A stretch of 64,000 nt of DNA from Lineus longissimus (lineage: Eukaryota > Nemertea > Pilidiophora > Heteronemertea > Lineidae), in the NCBI RefSeq assembly GCF_910592395.1, contig NC_088323.1:16227501-16291500 (forward strand), in the 5' to 3' direction. The notes beneath the pieces were generated by a model. It was not told the origin of the DNA. It saw only the letters and a program-made list of their open reading frames with translations, and searched no databases. Of the stretch, positions 23,985 to 35,601 are shown one piece after another. Positions within the stretch are counted from its first letter, which is position 1; every line of letters begins with the position of its first letter. A program made the translations under genes and the position numbers.

Positions 23985-24084
23985 CTCGTTCTCTCCATTG
24001 GGCCATTAGATGGAGTGTAATGTAAAGTGGTCAACTCGTTCTCTCCATTGGGCCATTAGATGGAGTGTAATGTAAAGTGGTCAA
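23985..24084. repeat. Exact 2 x 50-bp tandem duplication 3' of TLR1
   Basis: Both copies start CTCGTTCTCTCCATTGGG and are identical over 50 bp. Confidence 0.95.
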
Positions 24085-24617
24085 AGTGGAAGTCTAATAA
24101 CTATCAACTTATTCATTCTGTCTGTTTTGGCTTGAAGGTCTCCATATATGTATATACTCAACCTAAATCGATCTATCGGGAAATATGAATATCTGAGCTC
24201 TTCATACGTTAAGTACCAGGATGTAAACGCTACGTACACGTATATCACAACTCACAGCATTTTGTTCGTTACTCAGATTCATGATATTTGAATTATCCAC
24301 TCAAACGAGACATGACCATTGATTTACTAGTTGCTCACACAACATCATGGGTTGCGCTCTTGCCATGCACTTCCCGATTGGGACTTGATGCTTTCCACGT
24401 TAACAGGTCGCGAAGACTTTCCTAAGTGTCTTTTATCACATTTCCTCCAATGCTTCCGCTAAGGCTGAGACATGTATCGAATGCATGACAATAACATCAG
24501 TGTCTGCCAACCCGATATAGTCATGAACAGGACAGGGGCAGCCTATCGCGGACGCATCATCAGTCTGCTGACAAAGTTGAAACAAGAAGGACATCCAAAG
24601 ATTCAATCAATGGTAGA

Positions 24618-27174
24618 ATGGCGGTAAGATATTCATTACGTTAATTTGCCCCTTGCCTCACAGTTAAATGAATTCAGGCCTAGCCCAATACACGGTCTAT
24701 TGTCTTTAAAGAAAGCCCGCTCGCACCTCGACCTAAAATCGCATCGAAGCTAAAATAATTAAGGCCCAGCCCAATACACGGTCTATTGTCTTTCAACAAA
24801 GCCCGCTCGCAACTCGGCCTAAAATCCCATCGAAGCTAAAATGATTAAGGCCTAGCCCCAATACACGGTCTATTGTTTTGTTAAAAGTTTAAACAAAGCC
24901 CGCTCGCTCCTTAGCCTTACTTATTCCTATTACAGTTTTATCGAGTGGTTATCGGGGAAAATCTTGACAACACCGAGCCCGATGGGTGGTCGATACGCCT
25001 AAATGAACATGGTCAAATAAAGATAAGACCAGTTTTTTCACGAAATATCTGAAGGCTACGGGTTTGGAGAGATCTACATCCATTAATAAAAAGTTCTTTC
25101 TTCGATTCTTCAGATTCATCGCCAAGAACTAGCCTTGTGTTTTGTGTTGCTGTGCATCATTCCCTGCACTGATCTACATGTTCGCCGACTGCCGGGAACG
25201 GGGAGTGATAATGACCTTGGTACCGGTACTGCTTTACCCCCTGACGTACCGCCTCAATGTAAAGTCACCAAAGCTGCGGAAGGAACGAAACTCGAATGTC
25301 AGGATGGACGATTCAGTATAATACTACAGGCGATCCGAGCAATTGGGAATGAAATTGTTGTCATCAACGTCTTAGACTGTGCGCCAATGGAACCAGTGAG
25401 TCTAAATGCGTCCTGCTTCATCAACAACACCAACTTGATGGAATTATGTTTTTCCAATTGTGGTGTAATGAATATCGCAGCTGGAACATTCACAAATCTT
25501 AAACGTCTAGCTACACTCGATGTGAGCAGAAATGACATTTCAACTGTTGGCGGAGACATCTTTTCAGGTCTTACACATCTGAGAAGCCTAGAACTGAGTT
25601 ATAACAATATTTCTTCTTTGTCAGGTAGAATATTTGTGCATATGGGCAATCTCAAGCTTCTAAATCTAGAAAGAAACAAAATCAATCATATTAGGAATCG
25701 TACGTTTCATGGTCTGTCAAAGCTCAAAATCCTTCAACTGAGATATAATCGCATACACAACTTACATCCTCTGGCGTTTAGTGGGCTTCATAGTTTGGAA
25801 GAACTTGGTTTAACCTCCAACAAGATCGCATATATTCCGAAAGGGATATTTAAACCAGTTGAAAACCTTACATCGTTATACTTGGGCAGGAATGAATTAT
25901 TACGACTCGATGATTATGCATTCAGACACCTCAAGAAATTAGAAAAACTGTTTTTATTTGAAAATGTATTGGCTTTCAGTAAATACCTGAACCTTGAACC
26001 AAAGATTTTCGCTGGACTGAAGAACTTAAAATTACTCGAATTATCTGGGGTAGACCTGACGAACTTGGAAGATTCGGACATCAGAACTCTTTTCTATGAT
26101 CAGAGGGAGTCACTGAAAGGATTATACCTCGGTGATACTCGCCTTACTAATAATTTATTAGTGATGGCAAAGGACCTGACACATTTGAAGGAGCTATGGC
26201 TTAGCCATAATCGACTCACCCATATCGAGCAATCTTTGCTACCAAAAATTGGCGAATTTGGCCAACTGTTTATGGACAACAACAAAATTGTTTACATAGA
26301 CGAACATGTATTTGAGGCAATGGACAGCACATTAGACGTAACGTTGATGGGGAATTCGCTGGCTTGCAGCTGCAAGCATGCAGGCTTTTCCCGTTGGTTG
26401 CAAAGTGCGCAAGGATCAGCCGTGCATGACCGTGATAACGTTTATTGTGAAAGTCCGAAATTAATGTACGGAACGTTGGTGATGGACTATGATCCGTATT
26501 GGTGGCAGTGCAGCCAATATATGCCACTGGTTGCATTGATTTCCACCGTTGGTTTTCTCCTGATTGTGACTCTGGTAATACTAATCGTCTATTGCAATCG
26601 GATTAACCTGAAGCACTGGCTTCTCGAAAGGCGAGTTGCGTCCATGCCGAATGACGAAGAGCAGGATGCGGAACAGCCAACCGAAAGTGGCCCTCTCCTT
26701 AACCCAGCACTGTGCAGGAATTCGTTGAGGCAGGGCAAAACCGGCGCGTATATAATCCACGACATCTACGAAAGATACCTGCTGGAGTGGGTGAACAAGT
26801 ACCTAGAGGACCAGTTATTCAACCATCCAATGAAAATCACTCTCCAGTTCCCGGCAGGCCCGGAAGTTATTCCGCTGTGGAAGCAAGTCAAAGACTTCAG
26901 TTCCCAGGTCAACGCCTTCCTCGTCCTCGTCAACGACCAATTCTTGGCGAACCATTGGCCGGAGATGGCCGAGAAGAGCGGTGTGGAGAACATCATGAAG
27001 TGCGTGTTCGTGCTTCACGGGAAGAAGACAAGTGAGCTGCCCAAGGAGATGAAGCGATTGCAGTGTCCGTGCTTCCGGTGGCCGGAAACTGGGACGCGGT
27101 TTACGACACTGGAACGAGAACGGGATCAGTTCTGGAAGCAGGTACGCCTTGCAGTGAAGGCGACCATAAAGTGA
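24618..27174 (+). CDS. Toll-like receptor 2 (LRR-TM-TIR), two coding exons
   Basis: Second Toll-like receptor, 688 residues as modelled: join(24618..24623, 25114..27174). The first exon again codes Met-Ala and ends at GCG|GTAAGAT. The acceptor is TTCTTCAG at 25113. The first 20 residues of exon 2 align without gaps to gene 1 and end in the shared CTDLH, which supports the splice model. Domains: signal segment, Cys N-cap, about 11-12 LRRs, LRRCT (SLACSCKH), transmembrane helix about 472-495, divergent TIR about 544-688. The ectodomain is only about half identical to gene 1, while bases 26478-27174 differ from gene 1 at only 7 positions (4 amino acids: Val/Ala, Ala/Ser, His/Tyr, Ile/Met). Intron 1 contains three copies of the window's dispersed ~85-bp monomer. 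A possible ATTAAA poly(A) signal lies at 27286-27291. Both genes look intact. Confidence 0.85.
24640..25020 (-). repeat. Dispersed monomer repeat, locus g (3 monomers), TLR2 intron 1
   Basis: Three monomers in reverse orientation within intron 1 of the second receptor gene, with both family flanks (TTAATTTGCCCCTTGCCTC and AAAATCTTGACAACACCGA). Confidence 0.85.
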
Positions 27175-27356
27175 GACACGTCATACCAATAATGATGACG
27201 AAAGTTGTTACATTAGAAGTATTTCACAATCTATGGTTGTCCTCTCATATATTATTCAAGGTACCATTATATGGTTGTATAATAGATTAAAAAAGGACTG
27301 ATTGAATATCCAAGACTGGACTAGAATGACAACGAGTTTTTTTTAGCAAGTTTTTT

Positions 27357-27371
27357 CTCTCTCTCTCTCTC
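27357..27371. repeat. (CT)n microsatellite
   Basis: Short dinucleotide run about 180 bp after the TLR2 stop codon. Confidence 0.9.
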
Positions 27372-27375
27372 AAAG

Positions 27376-28658
27376 GCACATTTGGTGGCAGTAGCCTTGC
27401 ATTCATCTTGAGAGAGAACCTTGCAAGCACTTACTTCTTTCTTCGAACGAAAGCAAAACTAGTAAAAGAGAACGATTTGTGAAAGTGATCATGACACGAC
27501 AGGCTATCGTAGTTCTTATTTCGTCGTTCGTAGGTGTTGCGAAGCCTGCCGATTCGCTCTATAATGCTTCCAACGCATCAACAGGGGAAGCACAACCTAA
27601 CCGAAGTTGACTGGTACTATACCGTCAGTCATTAAGACCAAATCACCGCTCACAGCAGGCCAACTGCCCCCAGATGAGACATTCTTGCTCTGATTTAGAA
27701 AACGGGCGGTACGTGCTGACGATAACGATGATCGGCCTGATCCGCCTCTACTAGAGTGGAAACTACGCACCATTTATCCGACCATATTCCCTCGTCAAAG
27801 AAAAATCTAAAAGGTTTGCGCCGTTGGTTTAGAATAAGAAGTTTGAAGTTGAATTAAAAAATATGATTGCGTCAATATGTAGTATAAATATCAACATTGC
27901 CGTTGTGTGGACAGGTAAACAAACTCCAATACATTACATGTACATAGCAAGTTTCAGTAAAGCTCCATGCATAAGAACTTCACTGCCGCGCTGAGTATAA
28001 CTACATTTCTATATTCCTGACCTCACGAATACGAACGACGTACCCCTTAATGAAAGTTTTTCAGAAATAGGTAATGATATGATGCAGAAATCAGCTGAGA
28101 GGAACACAACTTGACAACTCCGTAAAGGGAGATAAGAGGCTCTAGCCAGTTCGGTCAGATTGAGTCACACAAAATTGCTGATAGAGGTCTCTCCTGTCTG
28201 ACTATATCTGGAAGGTACTCATGTTTGTATGAGGAATATTACCATCCCCGAACACAATCTAGGTCGCTAACCACAAACCAGGTCCCTAACTGCGCATACT
28301 GGTCATCTGACAACTACAAATTCGACCCCCCCCCCCCATCTTCCTTATCTACATCCCAGCTCCTAACATGAACCCTTCTAATCATCATTGTAATGGCGAG
28401 TGTACTTGAAACTTGAAACAATAGAGAGTTCAAGAGATTGTCACGTCAACGCTACGAAAGCGATGACTACTTTCTTACAGTATAGACCTACTTTACAAGA
28501 AGATGGTGTCACCATAAGCGCTTATGCAGTCTTCGCTTGACGATCTCTTGATTAAGCACTCTATTGTTATTTTACCCCTGAACCTTTACATTCTATGACA
28601 TGAACTGTGTTACAATCCCCCCCCCCTCCCGTTTGCGTGATCACTACGTGTCATCCCT
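27376..28658. other. No gene recognised
   Basis: Downstream of TLR2: fragments of the TCGTTCGTAGG MITE family near 27525 and poly-C runs at about 28326 and 28618. Confidence 0.55.
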
Positions 28659-28871
28659 TTAAAGCTGATTTGCATGCACAAAACCAGAGCGTCCCATGCG
28701 GCAATAGTAAGAAATTCAAACGATCGAAAGGTCCTTCTGAATACGGCCTGAAACATGATAGACCTCCAATGCTTTTATGCGCTTGATTTCACAAACCAGC
28801 AAGCCACAGGACGATGCGGAGAGTCTCGGAGAATTATGGAAGAGAAAAAAATCAAAATCTTCTCCAGGGAT

Positions 28872-28935
28872 TCGAACCCGGGAACACGGGCTCAGAATAC
28901 GAACGCTATAACCGTCTGAGCTAAAGGGGCTTTCT
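28872..28935 (-). repeat. tRNA-like module, left arm of fold-back element
   Basis: The minus strand reads TTTAGCTCAGACGG (A box) and GGGTTCGAATCCC (B box). The acceptor stem does not pair. SINE-type tRNA relic. Confidence 0.55.
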
Positions 28936-29035
28936 TGTGAATTGCTGCCAGCAAATATATCTTATATGAATGGCGATTATGCTTTATTTTTGAGAGACGA
29001 ACCAGAACATTCTATAAAGGGGTATGAAACGACAG

Positions 29036-29106
29036 GCAGCCTAGTGGCCTTGAGGATAAGAGCGTTGGTAAATAAAACCAGAGGTCTCGAGTTCGAGTCC
29101 CCGATG
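29036..29106 (+). repeat. tRNA-like module, right arm of fold-back element
   Basis: TAGTGGCCTTGAGG (A box) and GAGTTCGAGTCCC (B box). Different from the left-arm module although the surrounding arms are the same repeat. Confidence 0.5.
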
Positions 29107-29312
29107 AGAGGACCTTTTTATTTTTTTCCTCCCAGAATTCTCTGCGAAGGTCCGCATCGTCCCACGGCTTGCTGGTTTGTGAAATCAAGCGCATCGAAGC
29201 ATTTGAGGTCTATCATGTTTCAGGCCGTATTCAGAAGGACCTTTCGGTCGTTTGAATGTCTTACTATTGCCGCACGGGGTGCTCTGGTTTTGTGCATGCA
29301 GTTCAGCTTTAA

Positions 29313-30179
29313 CTGGGCTGTGACTTGTAAACAAACACAATGTTTTAATCCCTTGTATACATGCTTCCCGAATTTGGTGGCTTGCATTGGAACTGACTTT
29401 TTCCCCCTTGTCCGTCATCAAAGGCATTCAAGTGTGTTGGTCAACCATGACTATCTCCTTTGTCCATCCACCATAAGGCCTAGTATCCCCTTATGACATC
29501 ACTATTTCGGTCACTCAGCGCCCCATTTCTAGAAAGGTGTATACTAGTCTTCCTGTTTGGAAGTGTGAGGTAATTGGGTGGACGTCTGGTGGTGTAGTGT
29601 GTCATAATGAGCAAGAATGGTGTAGTGTACGGTATGACAAACATGAAGAATTTGCAGCTGAGCATCAGTGATAAGAAACAAAGGTGTATAACTGTGTGTA
29701 TAACATCATATCCGATCAATCATAAACAGGCGGACATTTTGATATGATAAAAGAAGTTTGATGATTTATCGTATGGTGTTGTGTGGTTTCAAACACAAGT
29801 TACCGGCTGTGCAATATCACAAGTAACAAATCTATCTAGCTTATCCACAGATGATGCACATATGTCAGTGTAGCCTCTTGTTGGATTCTGTGAATTTCAT
29901 GGATTACTTTCTAATGAATCATACAGTGCAATATGTATGATTGTGTTCAAGGGTCACCCTGAGAAAATCAGGGGCGCTGTTCGCTTATCTGGTCCTTTCT
30001 AACTGTACGGGTACGTCATGTCCATTCAGTGGACAATTTGCGAACATGTTGATCTGATCGTGAAATCTGATATAAAGTCAGTCTTCACACAATCAATGTT
30101 GAGTCACATTGACGTTTGTGCTTCAAATGGTGCCAGCATTCTTCTTCAATTGTGTCTCAGTCTAAATCCTATCACAGTA
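29313..30179. other. No gene recognised
   Basis: Short frames only. No repeat recognised. Confidence 0.55.
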
Positions 30180-30262
30180 AGAATTTAGTTGCGAGTAGGC
30201 TTTGTTAAAAGAAAATAGACCGTGTATTGGGCAAGGCCTGAATTCTTTTAACTGTGATGTAA
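30180..30262 (+). repeat. Dispersed monomer repeat, locus h (1 monomer)
   Basis: One monomer (AATAGACCGTGTATTGGGC, then GCCTGAATTCTTTTAACTG) without the long left flank, shortly before the 26-bp minisatellite. Confidence 0.75.
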
Positions 30263-30412
30263 TTCATGAATAACATAGAAATGTTTTGATTTGAAACTTA
30301 CAGTAACGCACAACCAAAGACACAGACGCACTTACACTTCTTTGATTCATGTAATTCAACAAATAAAAATCATTGTTTACTTTGAGACAAATCTTTGACT
30401 GATGTACCGTTT

Positions 30413-32461
30413 GCAGACGGCAGGTGATGCCGCAGACCGCAGACAGCAGGTGATGCCGCAGACCGCAGACCGCAGGTGATGCCGCAGACCGCAGACGGCA
30501 GGTGATGCCGCAGACCGCAGACGGCAGGTGATGCCGCAGACCGCAGACAGCAGGTGATGCCGCAGACCGCAGACCGCAGGTGATGCCGCAGACCGCAGAC
30601 GGCAGGTGATGCCGCAGACCGCAGACGGCAGGTGATGCCGCAGACCGCAGACTGCAGGTGATGCCGCAGACCGCAGACTGCAGGTGATGCCGCAGACCGC
30701 AGACGGCAGGTGATGCCGCAGACCGCAGACGGCAGGTGATGCGGCAGACCGCAGACGGCAGGTGATGCGGCAGACCGCAGACGGCAGGTGATGCCGCAGA
30801 CCGCAGACGGCAGGTGATGCCGCAGACCGCAGACGGCAGGTGATGCCGCAGACCGCAGACGGCAGGTGATGCCGCAGACCGCAGACCGCAGGTGATGCCG
30901 CAGACCGCAGACCTTAGGTGATGCCGCAGACCGCAGACAGCAGGTGATGCCGCAGACCGCAGACCGCAGGTGATGCCGCAGACCGCAGACGGCAGGTGAT
31001 GCCGCAGACCGCAGACCTTAGGTGATGCCGCAGACCGCAGACCGCAGGTGATGCCGCAGACCGCAGACCTTAGGTGATGCCGCAGACCGCAGACTGCAGG
31101 TGATGCCGCAGACCGCAGACAGCAGGTGATGCCGCAGACCGCAGACAGCAGGTGATGCCGCAGACCGCAGACCTTAGGTGATGCCGCAGACCGCAGACAG
31201 CAGGTGATGCCGCAGACCGCAGACGGCAGGTGATGCCGCAGACCGCAGACCGCAGGTGATGCCGCAGACCGCAGACGGCAGGTGATGCGGCAGACCGCAG
31301 ACTGCAGGTGATGCCGCAGACCGCAGACCGCAGGTGATGCCGCAGACCGCAGACTGCAGGTGATGCCGCAGACCGCAGACCTTAGGTGATGCCGCAGACC
31401 GCAGACCGCAGGTGATGCCGCAGACCGCAGACGGCAGGTGATGCGGCAGACCGCAGACTGCAGGTGATGCCGCAGACCGCAGACGGCAGGTGATGCCGCA
31501 GACCGCAGACGGCAGGTGATGCCGCAGACCGCAGACGGCAGGTGATGCCGCAGACCGCAGACCGCAGGTGATGCCGCAGACCGCAGACCGCAGGTGATGC
31601 CGCAGACCGCAGACTGCAGGTGATGCCGCAGACCGCAGACGGCAGGTGATGCCGCAGACCGCAGACGGCAGGTGATGCCGCAGACCGCAGACGGCAGGTG
31701 ATGCCGCAGACCGCAGACGGCAGGTGATGCCGCAGACCGCAGACCGCAGGTGATGCCGCAGACCGCAGACCGCAGGTGATGCCGCAGACCGCAGACTGCA
31801 GGTGATGCCGCAGACCGCAGACCGCAGGTGATGCCGCAGACCGCAGACCGCAGGTGATGCCGCAGACCGCAGACGGCAGGTGATGCCGCAGACCGCAGAC
31901 CGCAGGTGATGCCGCAGACCGCAGACGGCAGGTGATGCCGCAGACCGCAGACGGCAGGTGATGCCGCAGACCGCAGACGGCAGGTGATGCCGCAGACCGC
32001 AGACCGCAGGTGATGCCGCAGACCGCAGACCGCAGGTGATGCCGCAGACCGCAGACTGCAGGTGATGCCGCAGACCGCAGACCGCAGGTGATGCCGCAGA
32101 CCGCAGACTGCAGGTGATGCCGCAGACCGCAGACAGCAGGTGATGCCGCAGACCGCAGACCGCAGGTGATGCCGCAGACCGCAGACGGCAGGTGATGCGG
32201 CAGACCGCAGACTGCAGGTGATGCCGCAGACCGCAGACGGCAGGTGATGCCGCAGACCGCAGACTGCAGGTGATGCCGCAGACCGCAGACTGCAGGTGAT
32301 GCCGCAGACCGCAGACGGCAGGTGATGCCGCAGACCGCAGACTGCAGGTGATGCCGCAGACCGCAGACTGCAGGTGATGCCGCAGACCGCAGACTGCAGG
32401 TGATGCCGCAGACCGCAGACCGCAGGTGATGCCGCAGACCGCAGACCGCAGGTGATGCGGC
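30413..32461. repeat. 26-bp minisatellite, ~79 units
   Basis: The unit is GCAGACCGCAGAC, a variable dinucleotide (GG, CG, TG, AG, or CT in CTTAGG), then CAGGTGATGCC. A second variant has GATGCGG. The 444-codon minus frame exists only because the repeat lacks stops. Confidence 0.98.
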
Positions 32462-33057
32462 ATTTTCTTATCGGACATCCCCGGTTCTATTTTATACGCT
32501 GCAGGCATAATTGGCCTGGTATTATGCTCTTAAAACGTTTGAGCAGCCAACAAAATCATGCACCCGATAGACAGGTACATACTAATTATAACTCCATCCA
32601 AACTCTGTTATTTTTATTCGATGAGTGTTGTCAGTTGGGATGGAGTTTGATCTCCATGTATTAAAAAGCCTTTGGGCATTCCTCACATGGTCAAAAAGTG
32701 TTTTTCGTAGGCCCATCTTCCCTACATGACCTTTCCTATCTATCTTCCCAACCCTCATTCCCACCAATAACGAACAATGATTGAGCGGCAGCTGGACGAG
32801 TGTAAACATTTCACAATCATCATAAAAACTATAAATACCGGCAGCACTTTGATCACTCGGGCAGAAAATGATGAGCTTGATTTGAAAAATCCGAGGCCTA
32901 TGATCATTGGGCTGTTTGCAGCTGGGCTGTGACAGTATTTATTAGTCATTCATCATCTTGTTTTAAACTCCCAAGCAGATCATAAACGCAAAAGAATTAC
33001 AAAGAACATACAACGAACTTGTCGTGGAAGTGGTGAACTATTCTTATTATCCAGAAT
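32462..33057. other. No gene recognised
   Basis: Unique-looking DNA between the 26-bp minisatellite and the three-monomer element. Confidence 0.55.
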
Positions 33058-34104
33058 GAAATGGCCAGGGCCATTGTGCTCACCTCATGTGGAGGAAAGA
33101 TGGATAAAGAGCATGGTATTGTGTCATGTAGTGTTAGGTTTGATGTAGGTCCAAGCAATTACAATTTCCCCAAAATGGCCAATTTACAGTACATTCGACC
33201 TCTGTGACCTTGAAAAGTAGGTCAAATCAAAGAAGACCCGGGTGACACATTGAATGGTTGTTAGAATTAGATCTACCTATGATATAAAATTGGTGCCAAT
33301 CGGGCAAGTCATTACTAGCAATAATGGCATTTTGAAGAATTTAGGATTTGGCCCCCTCCCTGCAGGCCAAACGGCAAATCAGATCGCACCAAACTTCAGT
33401 ACCTGAGATCACCTGACCAAGGGGTACATGTGTACTTAATTTGTGATCAATAGTCATTGCAGTTAAGAAACGTGCCATAGTTACGGCCTGACGGCGAATT
33501 TATGCCATTTGACCTCTGTGACCTTGACAAGAAGGTCAAATTAAAAACATGTGTGACATATACTGTATCGTGGTTAGATGTACCCATGATATCAAATTGG
33601 TGGCAATCGGGCAAGAAGTTAAGGAATAATCACATTTTTAAGGTTTTTAGATTTTGCCCCCTGGTGGTCAAGTGGTGAATCATATTGGACCAAACTTTGG
33701 TCCCTGAGATCACCTGACTAAGGGGTAAATGTGTACCAAATTTGGTATCAATAGTCATTGCAGTTTAGAAACGTGCCATCGTTACATCCTAACGGCCGAT
33801 TTACACCATTTGACCTCTGTGACCTTGAAAAGGAGGTCAAATCAAAAACCCGGAGGATATATGATGCACCTTTGCTAGAAGTACCTACCATATTTTTTTC
33901 AAAATTTCCCGACTACTATTAAGGGAGATATTGCATATTTTCACTTTTAACATTTGGCCCCCTGGTGGCCAAACCATGAAACGAATCGGACCGAAACTTG
34001 GTCTCCAAGGTGTCATTACATAAGGGTACATGTGTACCAAGTTTCAACTCAATAGCTCTAACAGTTACGAAACGTGCCCTGCTAACGGACGACGGACGAC
34101 GACG

Positions 34105-34145
<41 letters not shown>

Positions 34146-34196
34146 ACGACGGACGCCACGGTATGGGATAAGCTCACCTCTGCTAAGAGGTGAGCT
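33058..34196. repeat. Interspersed element with three ~300-bp monomers and (GAC)n end
   Basis: Monomers begin near 33175, 33485 and 33786. Each carries GACCTCTGTGACCTTGA, TTTGGCCCCCT-like and GAAACGTGCC blocks. It ends in (GAC)n at 34086-34152 and the hairpin AGCTCACCTC...GAGGTGAGCT. No coding capacity seen; class unknown. Confidence 0.8.
34086..34152. repeat. (GAC)n microsatellite
   Basis: GAC run with GGAC interruptions at the right end of the three-monomer element. Confidence 0.95.
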
Positions 34197-34307
34197 AAAA
34201 ACCTGAGACAGTTACTCTCATGGATTTGTACTTTGCTGCTCAAGTGCATTTGTATGGGGCCCAGCGTCAGTGGGCCTATGATAGAATTCCCCTCACTTGA
34301 TCCTTTA

Positions 34308-34393
34308 TGGGCCATCAGTGGATCCACTATGAATGGGCCATCAGTGGATCCACTATGCATGGGCCATCAGTGGATCCACTATGCATGGGCCAT
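34308..34393. repeat. 26-bp tandem repeat, ~3.3 units
   Basis: Units GGGCCATCAGTGGATCCACT plus ATGCAT or ATGAAT. Each contains the palindrome GTGGATCCAC. A related GGGCCATCATAGA stretch lies near 36270. Confidence 0.85.
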
Positions 34394-34501
34394 CATGAAA
34401 TCTATGATGTGATCCGCGTGTAAAACCTGGTTGGTGATAATCATCATAGAGCCATCGAGGGGCCCATCAATGATCCATCACGGATGGAGACGTTTGCCCA
34501 T

Positions 34502-34670
34502 GTACGAACGACGAAGTATGGGGTATTAATGCAAATCGTCAATGATTTTTTAAAATCCTCGATTCCTCTTACAGCTAAGTATAAGATAATATACGAGAGT
34601 CGCGTTCGAATGAATTCATACAAGACTTGATGACAACAAGGCGATCGTACTTCAAACTTCCTCGTTCGCT
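34502..34670. mobile_element. ~170-bp MITE, same family as 21020
   Basis: Starts TACGAACGACGAAGTATG and ends GTACTTCAAACTTCCTCGTT. Shares ACTTGATGACAACA with the family. Confidence 0.6.
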
Positions 34671-35601
34671 GGCCCTTGGAGGGATTATACTTCCTCCAAG
34701 GCTTGCCTAACATCTGCGGGCTCCTAGCCCTGCATGGCTTATCACTGCCAGGATATCTGCTACCCCTATATACGCTACACAAAGGTCAATGAGCGACAGC
34801 CGGATGGACGCATCTTGCTTTAAACACATCTGCCATGGCTGTGATCTTCGGGCCATGAAATGATGCTTTTCGATCTGAGAAAGCCAAGTCTCTTTGACTA
34901 TTGTACTCAGGCCTTGACAGGCATGATCCAAGGGTCTGGGCTCGGGGTACGTCAAAGCAATTAGTGGACCAACAACCCACCGTGAATGCAGCTAGCGAGC
35001 ATTTTCCTGTTGTTTGAAGTTGATAAACTTAAGTTTCTCTGATCCAAAACAAGTTCCGAATATTCACTTCTAGCTCGATATCATGCATATGGCTGTTCGA
35101 TGTATGTCAAAATGTCAATCAACTTTGGTTAAGGTTGGCTATGGTATTTACGTCATGTTTCGACAAGTCGTTTGTTTGTATTTCGTAGTAATTAATCAAC
35201 CCGTCCTAGATCAGAGAAACTAGAATATTTGAGAAACCGGCATAAAGTGCTACCGATCAGGGAAAGTTACACAAAGAGTCATAAATTAGAAAGCTTACCA
35301 AAAGCAGAACTATATCCTCTTCCCGATCCTTCTCCGAAATCGCAAAAAAACACCACGTGTTTATAGTATTCCCGAGTAACTGTTATGGTTTTCCATCGAT
35401 CGCTCTCCACTACGACAAGTGGTTCGACTTCATTCCGAAATGAAACACATTCTCACACTGTTATCATTACGAGTAACCAGTCATCTTATCCCAGTCTGTC
35501 AATGAGAGACAAGCGAAGTACTCAGCCCAAATGATAGAACACATTTGTTGGCGGAGAAAAAGTATGCCTGCTACGATCCATCTCTAATATGAAATGTATT
35601 G

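Larger units (their letters stand above)
28663..29308. mobile_element. TTAA-flanked fold-back element 3 (646 bp)
   Basis: Exact TTAA on both sides (28659-28662, 29309-29312). Arms of ~215 bp are inverted copies (starting AGCTGATTTGCATGCACAAA on the left) at roughly 85-90% identity by eye. Each arm runs inward into a tRNA-like sequence, and the two tRNA-like sequences differ. The end sequence matches elements 1 and 2, so all three are one superfamily. No transposase. Confidence 0.85.

Noticed and set aside
28942-29496. 184-codon plus-strand ORF
   Set aside because: More than half overlaps an arm and tRNA-like module of the fold-back TTAA element. No domain.
30413-32461. CRISPR-like array
   Set aside because: Units abut directly without unique spacers, and the genome is eukaryotic; this is a minisatellite.
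31174-32508. 444-codon minus-strand ORF (CGLRHHL/SAVCGITC repeats)
   Set aside because: Lies almost wholly in the 26-bp minisatellite. 26 is not a multiple of 3 and the frame is open only because no unit contains a stop.
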